Origin: Methanobacteriota archaeon
GTDB lineage: Archaea > JAADCQ01 > Methanopyri > Methanopyrales > Methanopyraceae
Assembly: GCA_027064425.1 (NCBI GenBank)
Contig: JAMOPO010000052.1
Span: 1-64,000, forward strand
Direction of reading: 5' to 3'
Length of the DNA stretch: 64,000 nucleotides
Part shown: positions 7,977 through 16,576 of the stretch, piece after piece
Numbering within the stretch: position 1 is the stretch's first letter
Layout of the letters: every line of letters starts with the position of its first letter
Program-made: the position numbers and the translations under genes
The notes under the pieces: model-generated
What the model was told of the DNA's origin: nothing
Seen by the model: the letters and a program-made list of their open reading frames with translations, nothing else
Database searches by the model: none

Positions 7977-9365
7977 CTACATGAACTGGTCGAGCGAGGA
8001 CTGGCCCGCGGGGCGGGCCGGCCTGGGCCCAGCCCTCCGACTCCTCCCCCGCCGATCCCCGCTCCGCCCTTCGGTCCGCTCCTTTTTCGCCTCGCCCTCC
8101 TCAACCTCCTTCTCGGACTCCTCCGCTTCCTCCTCGACGCCGACGCTCTCCTCCCCCTCTGCCTCCTCGGCTTCCTCCCCGACGATCTCCTCCTCGAACT
8201 CCCGAATCAGCTCGCCTAGATCCAGCTCCTCCCCCTCACGAACCACCCGCAGGACCCTCCTCATCAGGTCGAGCACCAGGTCGTCGTCTACCCCCGAGTC
8301 CCGGAGCGTCGCCCGGCGGGCCCGGCGCAGGGCGCGCCTGAGGATCTCGTCCTCCGTGAGGGCCTCCGACGGTTCCTCCTCAGTGGATTCCTCCCCCGCC
8401 TCCTCCCTCACGTCGACCAAGCACCGCTCGGCCCCCGCTCGCTCCGCGGTCCGCTCGATCTCCTCCGGACTCGCATCCACGCTCGTGGCGACGATCTTCA
8501 CGACGGGACCGCCGTACCGGGTCCGCCGCCTGACCCGCCGGACCTCCCGCTCCAGCTTCTCTCTCCAGTCCTCACCGGAGACTTCCACGGTGGAGAGGCC
8601 GCGGCTCCACTCGATCTCCACGAACTCGTACTCCACCGCCCCGTCCCGGCCCGCTTCCAGCAGGTAGAACCCGCGCCGGTCGCCCCGGGCCTCGGTGAAG
8701 GTGATGGGCTCGGGGCTGCCCGGGTAGCAGGCCGGGCTGCCGTGCAGGGTGAGCTCCAGCCCCGGCGTGTGCACGTGCCCGAGCGCGTAGTAATCGTACC
8801 CCTCGGGTAGGTACGCCTCCTCGACCACCTCCGACTCGGTCGGGATCGTGTTCGGCAGGGCGACGTGCATCAGGGCGATGTTCGCGTCCGCCCCGGGATC
8901 GGGTCGGAAGGTCCGCCGGATGCGCGGTGACTCGTTGATGAAGTCCCGCTTCGGCAGGTACTGGAGCCCGTGCACGCACACGACCGTCCCGTCCGCCTCG
9001 AGCCGGTGCTCGTGCGTGCGCTCCCCGGGCGAGTAGTAAAGGTGCCTGAGGAGCCCGGTCCGCTCCAGGACCCGGAGCGGTGAGACGGCGCCCTCCCGGC
9101 GCCGAACCTCGTGGTTGCCGGAAACGGCGAGGACCTCGACCCCGTCCTCCCGCAGCCGAGAGAGCTCCCGGACGGCCAGGTCGAGCGCCTCGGTCTTGGG
9201 CCGGGCGTGGTCGAAGAGGTCGCCGGCGATGAGCACCGCGTCAACGGAGCACTCCCGGACCTCGCGCATCAGCCGCCTGAACGTCTCCATCACCGCCTCC
9301 TCGCGGGGCTTGAGGTTCATCAGGGCGTGGCCGAGGTGCACGTCGGCGATGTGGGCGAGGCGCAA
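7977..9365 (-). CDS. mre11: DNA repair nuclease Mre11
   Basis: This 462-aa protein is a manganese-dependent nuclease of the calcineurin-like phosphoesterase superfamily and partner of Rad50. The five metal-binding motifs are visible: D8xH10, G48DLFD, G83NHE, a His in the ALMHVALPN region and GHVHTPG. The C-terminal 150 residues are highly acidic and then basic, typical of a low-complexity tail, ending QSSLDQFM, which may be a protein-interaction peptide (a PIP-like Q-x-x-L-D-x-F pattern). The start is TTG at 9365, three bases after the herA stop, giving MRLAHIADVH with no better start upstream. Confidence 0.96.
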   Translation of the reverse strand: MRLAHIADVHLGHALMNLKPREEAVMETFRRLMREVRECSVDAVLIAGDLFDHARPKTEALDLAVRELSRLREDGVEVLAVSGNHEVRRREGAVSPLRVLERTGLLRHLYYSPGERTHEHRLEADGTVVCVHGLQYLPKRDFINESPRIRRTFRPDPGADANIALMHVALPNTIPTESEVVEEAYLPEGYDYYALGHVHTPGLELTLHGSPACYPGSPEPITFTEARGDRRGFYLLEAGRDGAVEYEFVEIEWSRGLSTVEVSGEDWREKLEREVRRVRRRTRYGGPVVKIVATSVDASPEEIERTAERAGAERCLVDVREEAGEESTEEEPSEALTEDEILRRALRRARRATLRDSGVDDDLVLDLMRRVLRVVREGEELDLGELIREFEEEIVGEEAEEAEGEESVGVEEEAEESEKEVEEGEAKKERTEGRSGDRRGRSRRAGPRPARPAGQSSLDQFM

Positions 9366-9368
9366 GGG

Positions 9369-10946
9369 TCAGATCCCCATGGTCGGATCCTCCTCGGCCT
9401 CGTCCTCCTTCCACCGCTCCAGCTCCTCGAGCACGTCCGGGGTCTCGCCACCGTGCTTCGTGCGGCGCGGCCGGATGTCGACGAAGGCGGGGATGTTGAT
9501 CGCGCTCCCGGTGACGAAGGCCGTGCCCGTGGGCAGACCCTTGATCCGCTCTAGAGCCTCCTTGGTGATGCCCTCCCCGCTCTTCCGGATGTTCTCGAGG
9601 TCGTCCGGGTTCGTGGTGCGCAGCACGATCATGGTGTTGCACTGCGAGAGGACGGTCGTGTCCACGCGACCCGGGCGCTGGCTGACCACGCAGAGCCCGG
9701 CCATGAACTTGCGACCCTCTCGGGCGAAGTCGCGGACGACGGAGAGCGCCGTTTTCGAGGTCGTCCGCTCCTCTCCCGCGGGCGCGAAGTTGTGGGCCTC
9801 CTCGAGGACGACGAACACGGGCGGGATCCGGTCCCGCTGGCGCAGCTCGAACAGCCGCCGGAGGAAGTGCGTGACGACGATCTGCTGCGCCCGGTCCGGC
9901 ACGCCCCGGAGGTTCAGGACCACCACCCGGCCCGGCCGGACGTGGCGCTCCAGGTCGGGCGACTCCTGGGTCTTGAAGATGCCGTAGCGGAGCAGCGGCT
10001 TCAGGTCGCGCAGGGCCGCGCGCGCCGCCTGGAACTCGGCCATGTCACCGGCCGCGCGGGCCCGGCTGGCGTGCTGCTCCAGGAGCTCGACCACGTCCTC
10101 CAGCGAGTACTTCTCACCCTCCTCGTTCTGCCGGCGCCGGAGCTCCCGAAGGATCCTGCCGAGGACGTCCGGCGCGGCCCTCCGCTTGGCCAGCTCCGGG
10201 GCCAGAGTCTCGAAGTCGTCCAGCCCGAGCTTCGTCGTATCGATCATGATGGGGTAATCCCGAACGCCCTCCGACCCCTCCGGGGCGAAGATGACGACGT
10301 CGTCCAGCCCCTTCGGCTCCAGCCCCCAGCGCTCCAGGCGCTCCCGGTCCGGGGACGGCTCGCGCAGGCTCGTGTACTCGCCGTGCGGGTCGATGACCAC
10401 GACCGGGATGTCGCGCTCCACCATCTCCTCGATCAGCACGCCCACCGTGTAGCTCTTACCGCTGCCCGTCATCCCCAGGACCGCGCAGTGCAGCGTGAGC
10501 AGCTCGTTTAGGCCCAAGAAGATGCGCGCCCGCGAGTCCTTCAGCCGGCCCAGGAACAGCTCACCCTCCGAGAACAGCTCCTCCAGCTCCGGCTCCGGGA
10601 GCTTGTACACCGGGTCCGTCGGGCGCGCCGGAACCCGAGGGTCCCGCAGGTCACCGTCCTCCAGCGCCCCCACCACCTCGACCTTGGCCACCACCGTCCA
10701 GTCCAGGTTCGGGACGGGCCGGCCGCTCACCATCGAGGCCCGCGCGATCTCACCCTTGATCCCCTCGTGCACGTCCCGGGAGACGTCCTCCACGCGGCCC
10801 AGCAGCTCCCGCCCGTCCGACCCCGGCTCCCGAACGACCACGTAGTCCCCAACGCCCACGTCGCCCGCGTCCCGGCTGACCACGAACGTGAACTCCCGCA
10901 CGGACGGGCTCTCGTAGACGTACCCCACCACCTCCCGCTCGCTCAA
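9369..10946 (-). CDS. herA: HerA bipolar DNA helicase/translocase
   Basis: This 525-aa hexameric ATPase of the FtsK-HerA superfamily partners with NurA in DNA end resection. It has an N-terminal HAS-barrel-like beta region (residues 1-100), Walker A GMTGSGKS at 158-165, Walker B FVVLEEAHNF, and a conserved C-terminal segment with TNPDDLENIRKSGE. The start TTG at 10946 overlaps the nurA stop as TTGA, a translational-coupling arrangement. Its place between nurA and mre11 is the canonical archaeal order for this repair operon. Confidence 0.96.
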   Translation of the reverse strand: MSEREVVGYVYESPSVREFTFVVSRDAGDVGVGDYVVVREPGSDGRELLGRVEDVSRDVHEGIKGEIARASMVSGRPVPNLDWTVVAKVEVVGALEDGDLRDPRVPARPTDPVYKLPEPELEELFSEGELFLGRLKDSRARIFLGLNELLTLHCAVLGMTGSGKSYTVGVLIEEMVERDIPVVVIDPHGEYTSLREPSPDRERLERWGLEPKGLDDVVIFAPEGSEGVRDYPIMIDTTKLGLDDFETLAPELAKRRAAPDVLGRILRELRRRQNEEGEKYSLEDVVELLEQHASRARAAGDMAEFQAARAALRDLKPLLRYGIFKTQESPDLERHVRPGRVVVLNLRGVPDRAQQIVVTHFLRRLFELRQRDRIPPVFVVLEEAHNFAPAGEERTTSKTALSVVRDFAREGRKFMAGLCVVSQRPGRVDTTVLSQCNTMIVLRTTNPDDLENIRKSGEGITKEALERIKGLPTGTAFVTGSAINIPAFVDIRPRRTKHGGETPDVLEELERWKEDEAEEDPTMGI

Positions 10947-12103
10947 CCCGCCTCACCCCCGTGCCGGTGCAGGATCTCCCGGCGCACCTCCTCGCTCGAC
11001 ACCGCCCTCGGCCGCGACTCCCGGCGCAGCCTCCGGAACACGGTGAAGATGACGTCCAGCTCGCCCCGGGAGGCCAGCTCCTCCAGGATCCCCTCCTCCA
11101 GCCAGTCGATCAGCGACCGGGTCACCTTGGCGAACTCGTCCGCCATCACCAGGGGCAGCGGGATCCCGTAGCCGCCGTACTCCACCGACGTGCCCAGCAC
11201 AACCGACGCCGCCTCGTCCGGGTCCACGAACTCGGGGATCTCCACCCGCACCGGGGGCGAGTACTCGGTCGTCCGCACGTAGAACGTGTGCATCTCGTAC
11301 CCCGTCGCGCGCTCGAACTCCCTCACCACCGGGTACTCGCTGCTCGGCAGCCGGAACGCGTGCGTCCGCTCCCCTACCCTCAGCACCGGCTCGCCTCCCA
11401 GCCGCCGCGAGAGCGCCACCGGATCGTTGAGCGCCTTCAGCGAGTCCAGCGAGCCCTCCTCCCCCAGCTCCGCCTCCACGCTCCGCAGCAGGTGCCTCGC
11501 CTTGCAGTCCTCGATCACGCCCATCACCACGACGCCCTCCTCCTCGCACACCTCCAGCAGCCGCCTCCGCGCGCGCAGCAGCTGCCCCCAGTAGTCCTTC
11601 CGGTTCGGACTATCCTCGTTCGCCCCCTTCAGATCATGATGCGGCACGATCGGGCCGTCCAGCATGACCACCTCACCACGCTCCGCCGCCCGCGTCGCCA
11701 CGTCCGACTCCAGCTTCACCCGCCTCGCGGCCACCCGCACCTGCGGCGCCCGCGTTCTCGACAGCGTCCCGAAGTCCCAGGAGGAAAGCACGTCATCCTC
11801 CGACCACGCCGCCGCCCGCGTCACGTACAGAACCACGCCCTGGTACTCCCTCATCCCCTCCCCACCATCCACGCCGAACGTCGAGCTCAGGTCCGGGGTC
11901 CTCGGCTTGACCCGGCGCTTCCGCTCCCGAACGTACTCCAACACCCTCCTCAGCCGAGAGTTCCGCTCGGGCGAGATCCGCTTGTTGACTCCGATCACCT
12001 CCTCTGCCAGCTCGCTGCGGCGGCGCGAGATATCGTCCAGCATCCGGCTGTAATCGCGCCCACGCCGCACGTCGCAGCGCTCAAGGAACCGCTCCAGATC
12101 CAA
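10943..12103 (-). CDS. nurA: NurA 5'-3' nuclease
   Basis: This 386-aa protein is the NurA-domain nuclease that associates with HerA. The first catalytic aspartate lies in FGVDGGEG (D79), and a second motif, VMLDGPIV near residue 150, has the expected spacing. Near the C-terminus YGIPLPLVMADEFAKV fits the family. The start TTG at 12103 is used because an in-frame TGA lies just upstream and no ATG or GTG precedes the first conserved helix. It is the promoter-proximal gene of the repair operon; the space up to tRNA-Asp contains only the tRNA 3' palindrome. Confidence 0.93.
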   Translation of the reverse strand: MDLERFLERCDVRRGRDYSRMLDDISRRRSELAEEVIGVNKRISPERNSRLRRVLEYVRERKRRVKPRTPDLSSTFGVDGGEGMREYQGVVLYVTRAAAWSEDDVLSSWDFGTLSRTRAPQVRVAARRVKLESDVATRAAERGEVVMLDGPIVPHHDLKGANEDSPNRKDYWGQLLRARRRLLEVCEEEGVVVMGVIEDCKARHLLRSVEAELGEEGSLDSLKALNDPVALSRRLGGEPVLRVGERTHAFRLPSSEYPVVREFERATGYEMHTFYVRTTEYSPPVRVEIPEFVDPDEAASVVLGTSVEYGGYGIPLPLVMADEFAKVTRSLIDWLEEGILEELASRGELDVIFTVFRRLRRESRPRAVSSEEVRREILHRHGGEAG

Positions 12104-12165
12104 GGACGGTCACGTCCCCCGCCCCGGCCGCGACCCGAACGATAACAGCCTTGCGGGAAGCGAAA

Positions 12166-12184
12166 CGTTACGAAATTCGTAACG
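12166..12184. repeat. Palindromic hairpin just 3' of tRNA-Asp
   Basis: The sequence has an 8-bp perfect stem, CGTTACGA and TCGTAACG, around a 3-base loop. It lies 10 bases beyond the CCA end of tRNA-Asp, and the same stem plus the flanking GATTCC occurs beside the tRNA-Leu gene at 29366-29384. A role in tRNA 3' processing, termination or protein binding is possible; it has no U tract. Confidence 0.8.
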
Positions 12185-12194
12185 ATTCCTCGTT

Positions 12195-12272
12195 TGGCGC
12201 CCCGGCCGGGATTTGAACCCGGGTCCCGGGCTCGACAGGCCCGGATGATAGACCGGGCTACACCGCCGGGGC
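12195..12272 (-). tRNA. tRNA-Asp (anticodon GUC) with C at position 8
   Basis: The minus strand folds as a complete class I tRNA. Acceptor GCCCCGG pairs with CCGGGGC, the anticodon stem CGGGC/GCCCG encloses loop CTGTCGA (anticodon at 12234-12236), and the T arm CCGGG/CCCGG encloses TTCAAAT. The discriminator is G73 and CCA is encoded (12195-12197). Position 8, normally U, is C (complement of G12265). In Methanopyrus such C8 tRNAs are known to be edited to U8 by a tRNA-specific cytidine deaminase (CDAT8). No intron is present. Confidence 0.97.
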
Positions 12273-12307
12273 GCCCTCGCTCCCATGCCCCGCGCGGTTC
12301 ACCCCCG

Positions 12308-12316
12308 CTTATAAAC
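12308..12316 (-). promoter_or_regulatory. TATA box for tRNA-Asp
   Basis: The minus strand reads GTTTATAAG, centred about 40 bases before the tRNA 5' end and just after the stop of the upstream pilin-like gene. Both its match to the archaeal TATA element and its spacing suggest it drives tRNA-Asp transcription with a short leader. Confidence 0.65.
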
Positions 12317-12323
12317 TTTTCTC

Positions 12324-12761
12324 CTACCGCTCACGGACCACCGTCACCTTCGACCCACTCACGATCACCCGATACCGCGCCCACATCCCCTCAACAGGGT
12401 TCGAGATCTCGCTCACCGACTTGGGCCTGCCGTTGACCGCCACGTAGACGTGGAACAGCACGTTGCGGTACAGCAGCTCCCGCACCGCCTCCCAGTTGGT
12501 GCCGCTAAAACCCAGCTCGAACGTCACCTCGTTATCCGTACAGACCACCCGCCTGACCCAGAGCCGCCCGGACACCGACCCGCCCTGATACGTGATCCCC
12601 ACCGCCACCTCGTCGCACGTCTTAGCCACCGCGTCGGTCGCCGCCTTCTTCACGCAGTACCACTCGTACTCCGGGCCCAGGTACCCGACGGCGAGGGCGC
12701 CGACCAGGCCGACCAGGACCATCGACAGCAGCGCGAACTCGACCGAGATCTGGCCCCGCAC
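12324..12761 (-). CDS. Pilin-like protein with class III signal peptide
   Basis: This 145-aa protein begins MRGQISVEFALLSMVLVG, a short basic leader, the RGQ cleavage motif with Glu at +5 relative to the site, and one hydrophobic helix. This is the class III (archaeal type IV pilin) signature. The remaining 115 residues form a predicted extracellular beta-rich domain with two cysteines and no recognised family. It is the last gene of a minus-strand trio of similar proteins (13780 to 12324), 13 bases after its neighbour. Likely a minor pilin or pseudopilin of the pilus locus that follows. Confidence 0.75.
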   Translation of the reverse strand: MRGQISVEFALLSMVLVGLVGALAVGYLGPEYEWYCVKKAATDAVAKTCDEVAVGITYQGGSVSGRLWVRRVVCTDNEVTFELGFSGTNWEAVRELLYRNVLFHVYVAVNGRPKSVSEISNPVEGMWARYRVIVSGSKVTVVRER

Positions 12762-12774
12762 CGCGTGATTCCCC

Positions 12775-13362
12775 CTACCCGGCCGGGATCACGTAGAACC
12801 CGAAGCTGAACGGCTGACCGGAGGTGGAGCACCACCACTCACTGCCCGGCGGCCACTCGTTGACCTGGACGATGGAACCCCACTGCCGGTAGGCGTTCGG
12901 GTCGATCATCACCACGCCCGGCCTCCACGGGGAGAGCGACCCGAGCAGCACGGGCACGTCGACGACGACCTCCACCTTCCTCTCCCACCGCCCACCCAGC
13001 TGCAGCACCACCTCGATCTCACCTATCGTGAGCCCGCTCACGGAGGCCAGCTCCTTGGCCCGGAGCTTCAGGTAGTACTCACTGTCACCGATGCGCTCGG
13101 GCAGGTAGACCTGGTTGGCCGTGGCCTGCCAGTCCGGCAGCCAGCTGATGGTGCCCGCCACGGCGCTCGCCACGTAGCTCGCGATGCGGTGCGCCTCAAC
13201 CAACGCCGAGATGTCGCCCGTGCGCAGGAAGGTCTCCAGGACGGAGTTGGCGAAGTAAAACCCCACCAACAGCATGACCAGGAAGAGCAGAGAGAACTCC
13301 AGCGTAACCTGACCGCGGCTAAGCGTTGCGCACGACCACGACCTTCCGACCCTTAACCTCAT
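12775..13362 (-). CDS. Pilin-like protein with class III signal peptide
   Basis: This 195-aa frame contains SRGQVTLEFSLLFLVMLLVG, the class III signal motif followed by a hydrophobic helix, and then a 140-residue extracellular part with Trp- and Pro-rich segments. The only in-frame ATG (13362) lies 44 bases inside the upstream gene and leaves 15 residues before the RGQ, longer than in the sister proteins. A closer canonical start is absent, so start choice is uncertain. It sits between two other pilin-like genes on the same strand. Confidence 0.7.
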   Translation of the reverse strand: MRLRVGRSWSCATLSRGQVTLEFSLLFLVMLLVGFYFANSVLETFLRTGDISALVEAHRIASYVASAVAGTISWLPDWQATANQVYLPERIGDSEYYLKLRAKELASVSGLTIGEIEVVLQLGGRWERKVEVVVDVPVLLGSLSPWRPGVVMIDPNAYRQWGSIVQVNEWPPGSEWWCSTSGQPFSFGFYVIPAG

Positions 13363-13780
13363 GGACCTCCACCACCACCAGCCCCGGGACCTTCACCCCG
13401 CTGGTGTCGAAGCTCACCCCGAAGCTCGAGAAGAACCGGGCCTTACCTTGAGCGTTCTCCCCCGAAACGACCACGGTGTACACGTCCTGGCTCCCCGGTG
13501 GCGGCGGCTCCACGGAGACGGAGTACCGGCGCTCCCCGGCGCCCGGCCTCCCCCGAATGTACACCTTGAACGTGGTGCCCTCATCGCACTCGGCCGCCTT
13601 CTCCAGCACGTCGGCCAGCTGCTCCGCCATCGACTTCGCCTCCAGGGCCGACTCCGCGCGCTCCGCGTGCCCGAGGCCCCCCTCCACGTAGGAGAGGACG
13701 ACCGCTAAGAGGCCGACGCAGGCCAGCAGGAGCAGTCCGTACTCAACGGTGACCTGACCGCGGAGAGATTTAATAAGCAC
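13319..13780 (-). CDS. Pilin-like protein with class III signal peptide
   Basis: This 153-aa protein starts MLIKSLRGQVTVEYGLLLLACVG, a textbook class III signal: basic leader, RGQ cleavage site, Glu at the conserved position and a hydrophobic helix. The mature part is short and polar with two cysteines and probably folds outside the cell. The GTG at 13780 faces the divergent large pilin-like gene starting at 13819. An AT-rich block overlapping its first codons may act as the TATA box of that divergent gene. Confidence 0.75.
   Translation of the reverse strand: MLIKSLRGQVTVEYGLLLLACVGLLAVVLSYVEGGLGHAERAESALEAKSMAEQLADVLEKAAECDEGTTFKVYIRGRPGAGERRYSVSVEPPPPGSQDVYTVVVSGENAQGKARFFSSFGVSFDTSGVKVPGLVVVEVHEVKGRKVVVVRNA
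13768..13776 (+). promoter_or_regulatory. TATA-like box for the 13819 gene
   Basis: TTTAATAAG stands about 45 bases before the GTG start of the 862-aa gene, within the opening codons of the opposite-strand gene. It is the only A/T-rich block in this GC-rich divergent interval, so it is the best promoter candidate. Confidence 0.4.
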
Positions 13781-13818
13781 CGACCCTCCCCCCGGACGGG
13801 GGAGAGGGGGCTGGGCGG

Positions 13819-16407
13819 GTGCCCCGCGGGCGCGGCCAGATATTCACTTTGGACGCAGCCGTGGCACTATTATTAGCTTTGGTAGCCATCTCCGCCGCCC
13901 TGAGTTACGTCCACATCGCCCGGCCCACCACGTACTCCGGCCAGGTCCAGGTCTCCACGACCGCCGTGGTCCAACCCGTTAAGTGGGGCTGGGTCGCCAC
14001 CGGCTCGTTCAGAGGCGAGCTTCCCCACCTCGAGGTCAAGGAGGTAAGGATCACCAACTGGCATAGGAAGGGATGGTTCCACCCGAACGTCTACTACTCC
14101 GCGCACGTCGACATCCGCGTCCCACCCAAGAAGAGGATCGTAACAGCCTTCCTAGTTCTCATGATCGGAGACAACCACGTGGTTGAAGCGTTCGACGCTA
14201 AGGATCGAGACCTCGGTGTCTTCGTGACGGTCAACGGGGTCAAGTGTCGCGTTTTCCCGACCGTGCCGATCGACTGGAAGGGGGACGTGGGCTGGAAGCG
14301 TTACAACCTGTACACGACTTACAACGGCCGCATTTGGGAGAAGACCGTCATCGACCTGACCGTGGACCCGTGGGGCAACCCGCTGCTCGCCAAGCGCACC
14401 GACAAGGATCACATCAGCCTTGACATAAAGATCCGCGTTCGGGGGTCTTGGGGAGAGCGGTACCTGAACAGGACGCGCGTGATCATGGTGCTGGCACCCG
14501 ACTGCTACGACGTGGCGGTCCGGACGTGGCTGCCGCAGGGAGAGCAGACGGGCCCGTGCCCGGCCAACAAGAACGGTAACCCCGTTCGCGGACCCATCGC
14601 TCGCAACTTCGATGAGGCGAACGACGGGAGGCACCCCGTGACGAACTTCGCGGACTGGTACGGCCAGGACCTCGATGACGATCCCCAAAACATCACCATC
14701 CGGGACTTGATCAACAAGATCGGGCCGGCGCCGTGGAAGGTGAGCGACGCGCCGGACGTCATCGTGGACAGGCGCTCCTGGTACTACGCCTGGTACCTGA
14801 CCGCCGGGACCGGCGACGCGCAGAGAGCCGACGTCAACATCGACCCGAGGGACCCCAACGGGGACGGTATCGACGGGATCCTGCTCCGCGCCACGGGGGA
14901 CAGGGTTGGCCAGGACTACCGACTGTTCGCCGCCTACGTCATGATGCCCCGGACGTTCTCATCCTGTGTAACGGCGGACGCGCCCCGGCTCGCCCTGACC
15001 CGGGACACGTCCAGCTTCAGCGCCCCACCCGAGTTCGTGGTGCACGCGGGCTTCCGAGACCCCACCTACGTCGACTCCTACTTCCTGTCTGACCCGACCA
15101 AGTCGCTGGGAGGGGACTGTCGGAGCGCCACGCCGATCCGAGGCCGCCTCTACTGGCCGGTATGGAGGCCGTGGTACGAGGTAAACATCTGGAACCTCAC
15201 GCCGGACATGCTGAAAAAAGGAAAGAAGTACGAGGCCAGCGGCGAGTGTCGCGTCCTCGAGGCCTCGGACCGCTGGTACATGAACTACGCCGGGGTACCG
15301 CCAGACTACCCGTTCGGAGCGGCAGGGTACGGCCACCTGGTCATGATCGACCCGCACGCTCGGTGGTCACCCGACACCAACGAGACGGTGGAGGACGTCC
15401 TGCGGACCCACAACACGCTCCGAGCCTACCTGCTGATCCCCAACCGTGGCGGCGGACCGCACATCTACTGGTGGTTGAATTACTACAAGGACGGTCACCG
15501 GAACAACCCGTGGATGAAGTTCCCGGGCGGGTTCGCCGTCCAAGGAGGCCCGCAGCCTCGGCTGGTTACGGTCTGGATCCGCGCTCCGGGATGGCTCTTC
15601 CAGTGGAACCCGTGGACGGATGGGACCAGGACGACCAAGTTCGGCTTCGCCAACACGCGGTTCAAGAACGTGCCCGGCGGCGACCGGCCCGACGAGCTCG
15701 AACTGTCGTTCAAGATCAGCCGGCCTCCCGGGATGCCGAGCTACATCAGGTACTGGAGCGTCCAGGACGTCTACATGTTCGGCAACATGGACGAGGACCC
15801 TGACATGTTCCGGCTGTACATCGACGGCCGGCAGGTGTGGGACGACAAGTGGGCCCCGCCGGTCATCGAGGACCTGAAGGCGCTCTCCGGCGGCGAGGTT
15901 GCGACCCCGGGCCAGCACACGGTCCGGATCTGGGAGTACGAACAACCGTCACCGGAGGCGGTGGAGATCGGCCCGTACAGCGTCCTGGTCCTTTACCGAG
16001 GCATATTCTACGTGACCGTGCCGACGCTCCAGCCGACGAAGCGGGATGCTGTCGAGAAGGCCAGGCAGATGGTGACGAGCATCCTCAACTACCTCGGCAT
16101 CCGGGATCAGAAGTTCATCAACGAGAACCTCCGGATCACCGTCGCGCCCGCCCGGGGCTACGGAAAGCCCCACCAGTTCAAGCTGGTGCTTAAGGGTCCG
16201 CACCCGCCGGACGAGCTGAGGAGAATGGCCACGAGGATCCTATCCCAGATGCAGTCCTCCGGGATCCTGAGCTACATCGCGATGTGCGAAGAACACGGTC
16301 GACCGTTCGACACGAACGCGATCAAGGGCTACATCGAGAGCGTGCTCTGGGGCGACGTGCACTACGAGCTGTACATGGACGGCCGGCTGATACTCAGTGG
16401 CCCGTAA
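13819..16407 (+). CDS. Large surface protein with pilin-like N-terminus
   Basis: This 862-aa protein begins MPRGRGQIFTLDAAVALLLALVAISAALSYV, resembling a class III signal with an Asp in place of the usual Glu, followed by one hydrophobic helix. The remaining 830 residues are rich in Trp, Tyr, Pro, Asp and Arg and contain no recognised catalytic motif. Repeated short Asp-rich turns such as DPNGDGIDG may bind calcium. It is the only plus-strand gene inside an otherwise minus-strand pilus locus. I infer a large pseudopilin or surface adhesin assembled or exported by the neighbouring system; the family is unknown to me. Position 13819 is a GTG. Confidence 0.7.
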   Translation: MPRGRGQIFTLDAAVALLLALVAISAALSYVHIARPTTYSGQVQVSTTAVVQPVKWGWVATGSFRGELPHLEVKEVRITNWHRKGWFHPNVYYSAHVDIRVPPKKRIVTAFLVLMIGDNHVVEAFDAKDRDLGVFVTVNGVKCRVFPTVPIDWKGDVGWKRYNLYTTYNGRIWEKTVIDLTVDPWGNPLLAKRTDKDHISLDIKIRVRGSWGERYLNRTRVIMVLAPDCYDVAVRTWLPQGEQTGPCPANKNGNPVRGPIARNFDEANDGRHPVTNFADWYGQDLDDDPQNITIRDLINKIGPAPWKVSDAPDVIVDRRSWYYAWYLTAGTGDAQRADVNIDPRDPNGDGIDGILLRATGDRVGQDYRLFAAYVMMPRTFSSCVTADAPRLALTRDTSSFSAPPEFVVHAGFRDPTYVDSYFLSDPTKSLGGDCRSATPIRGRLYWPVWRPWYEVNIWNLTPDMLKKGKKYEASGECRVLEASDRWYMNYAGVPPDYPFGAAGYGHLVMIDPHARWSPDTNETVEDVLRTHNTLRAYLLIPNRGGGPHIYWWLNYYKDGHRNNPWMKFPGGFAVQGGPQPRLVTVWIRAPGWLFQWNPWTDGTRTTKFGFANTRFKNVPGGDRPDELELSFKISRPPGMPSYIRYWSVQDVYMFGNMDEDPDMFRLYIDGRQVWDDKWAPPVIEDLKALSGGEVATPGQHTVRIWEYEQPSPEAVEIGPYSVLVLYRGIFYVTVPTLQPTKRDAVEKARQMVTSILNYLGIRDQKFINENLRITVAPARGYGKPHQFKLVLKGPHPPDELRRMATRILSQMQSSGILSYIAMCEEHGRPFDTNAIKGYIESVLWGDVHYELYMDGRLILSGP

Positions 16408-16576
16408 GTGAGCCGAAGCGAGTGGTGATGAGGGGAGCTGAAAGGACGAGGCTCGGGCGGGGTGCGGGAGGGAGCCGGGCCGGAGGCGAGAATCAGGAGA
16501 ACCGGGGCGGGGCGGGTGCCGTCGGCGCGCCTTGACGCCCCTCGGTGCCTCCCGACGCTCTGCTTCTCCCCGCTCT

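Noticed and set aside
12194-12436. 80-codon frame over tRNA-Asp
   Set aside because: It translates the tRNA gene and its promoter; the tRNA fold explains the sequence.
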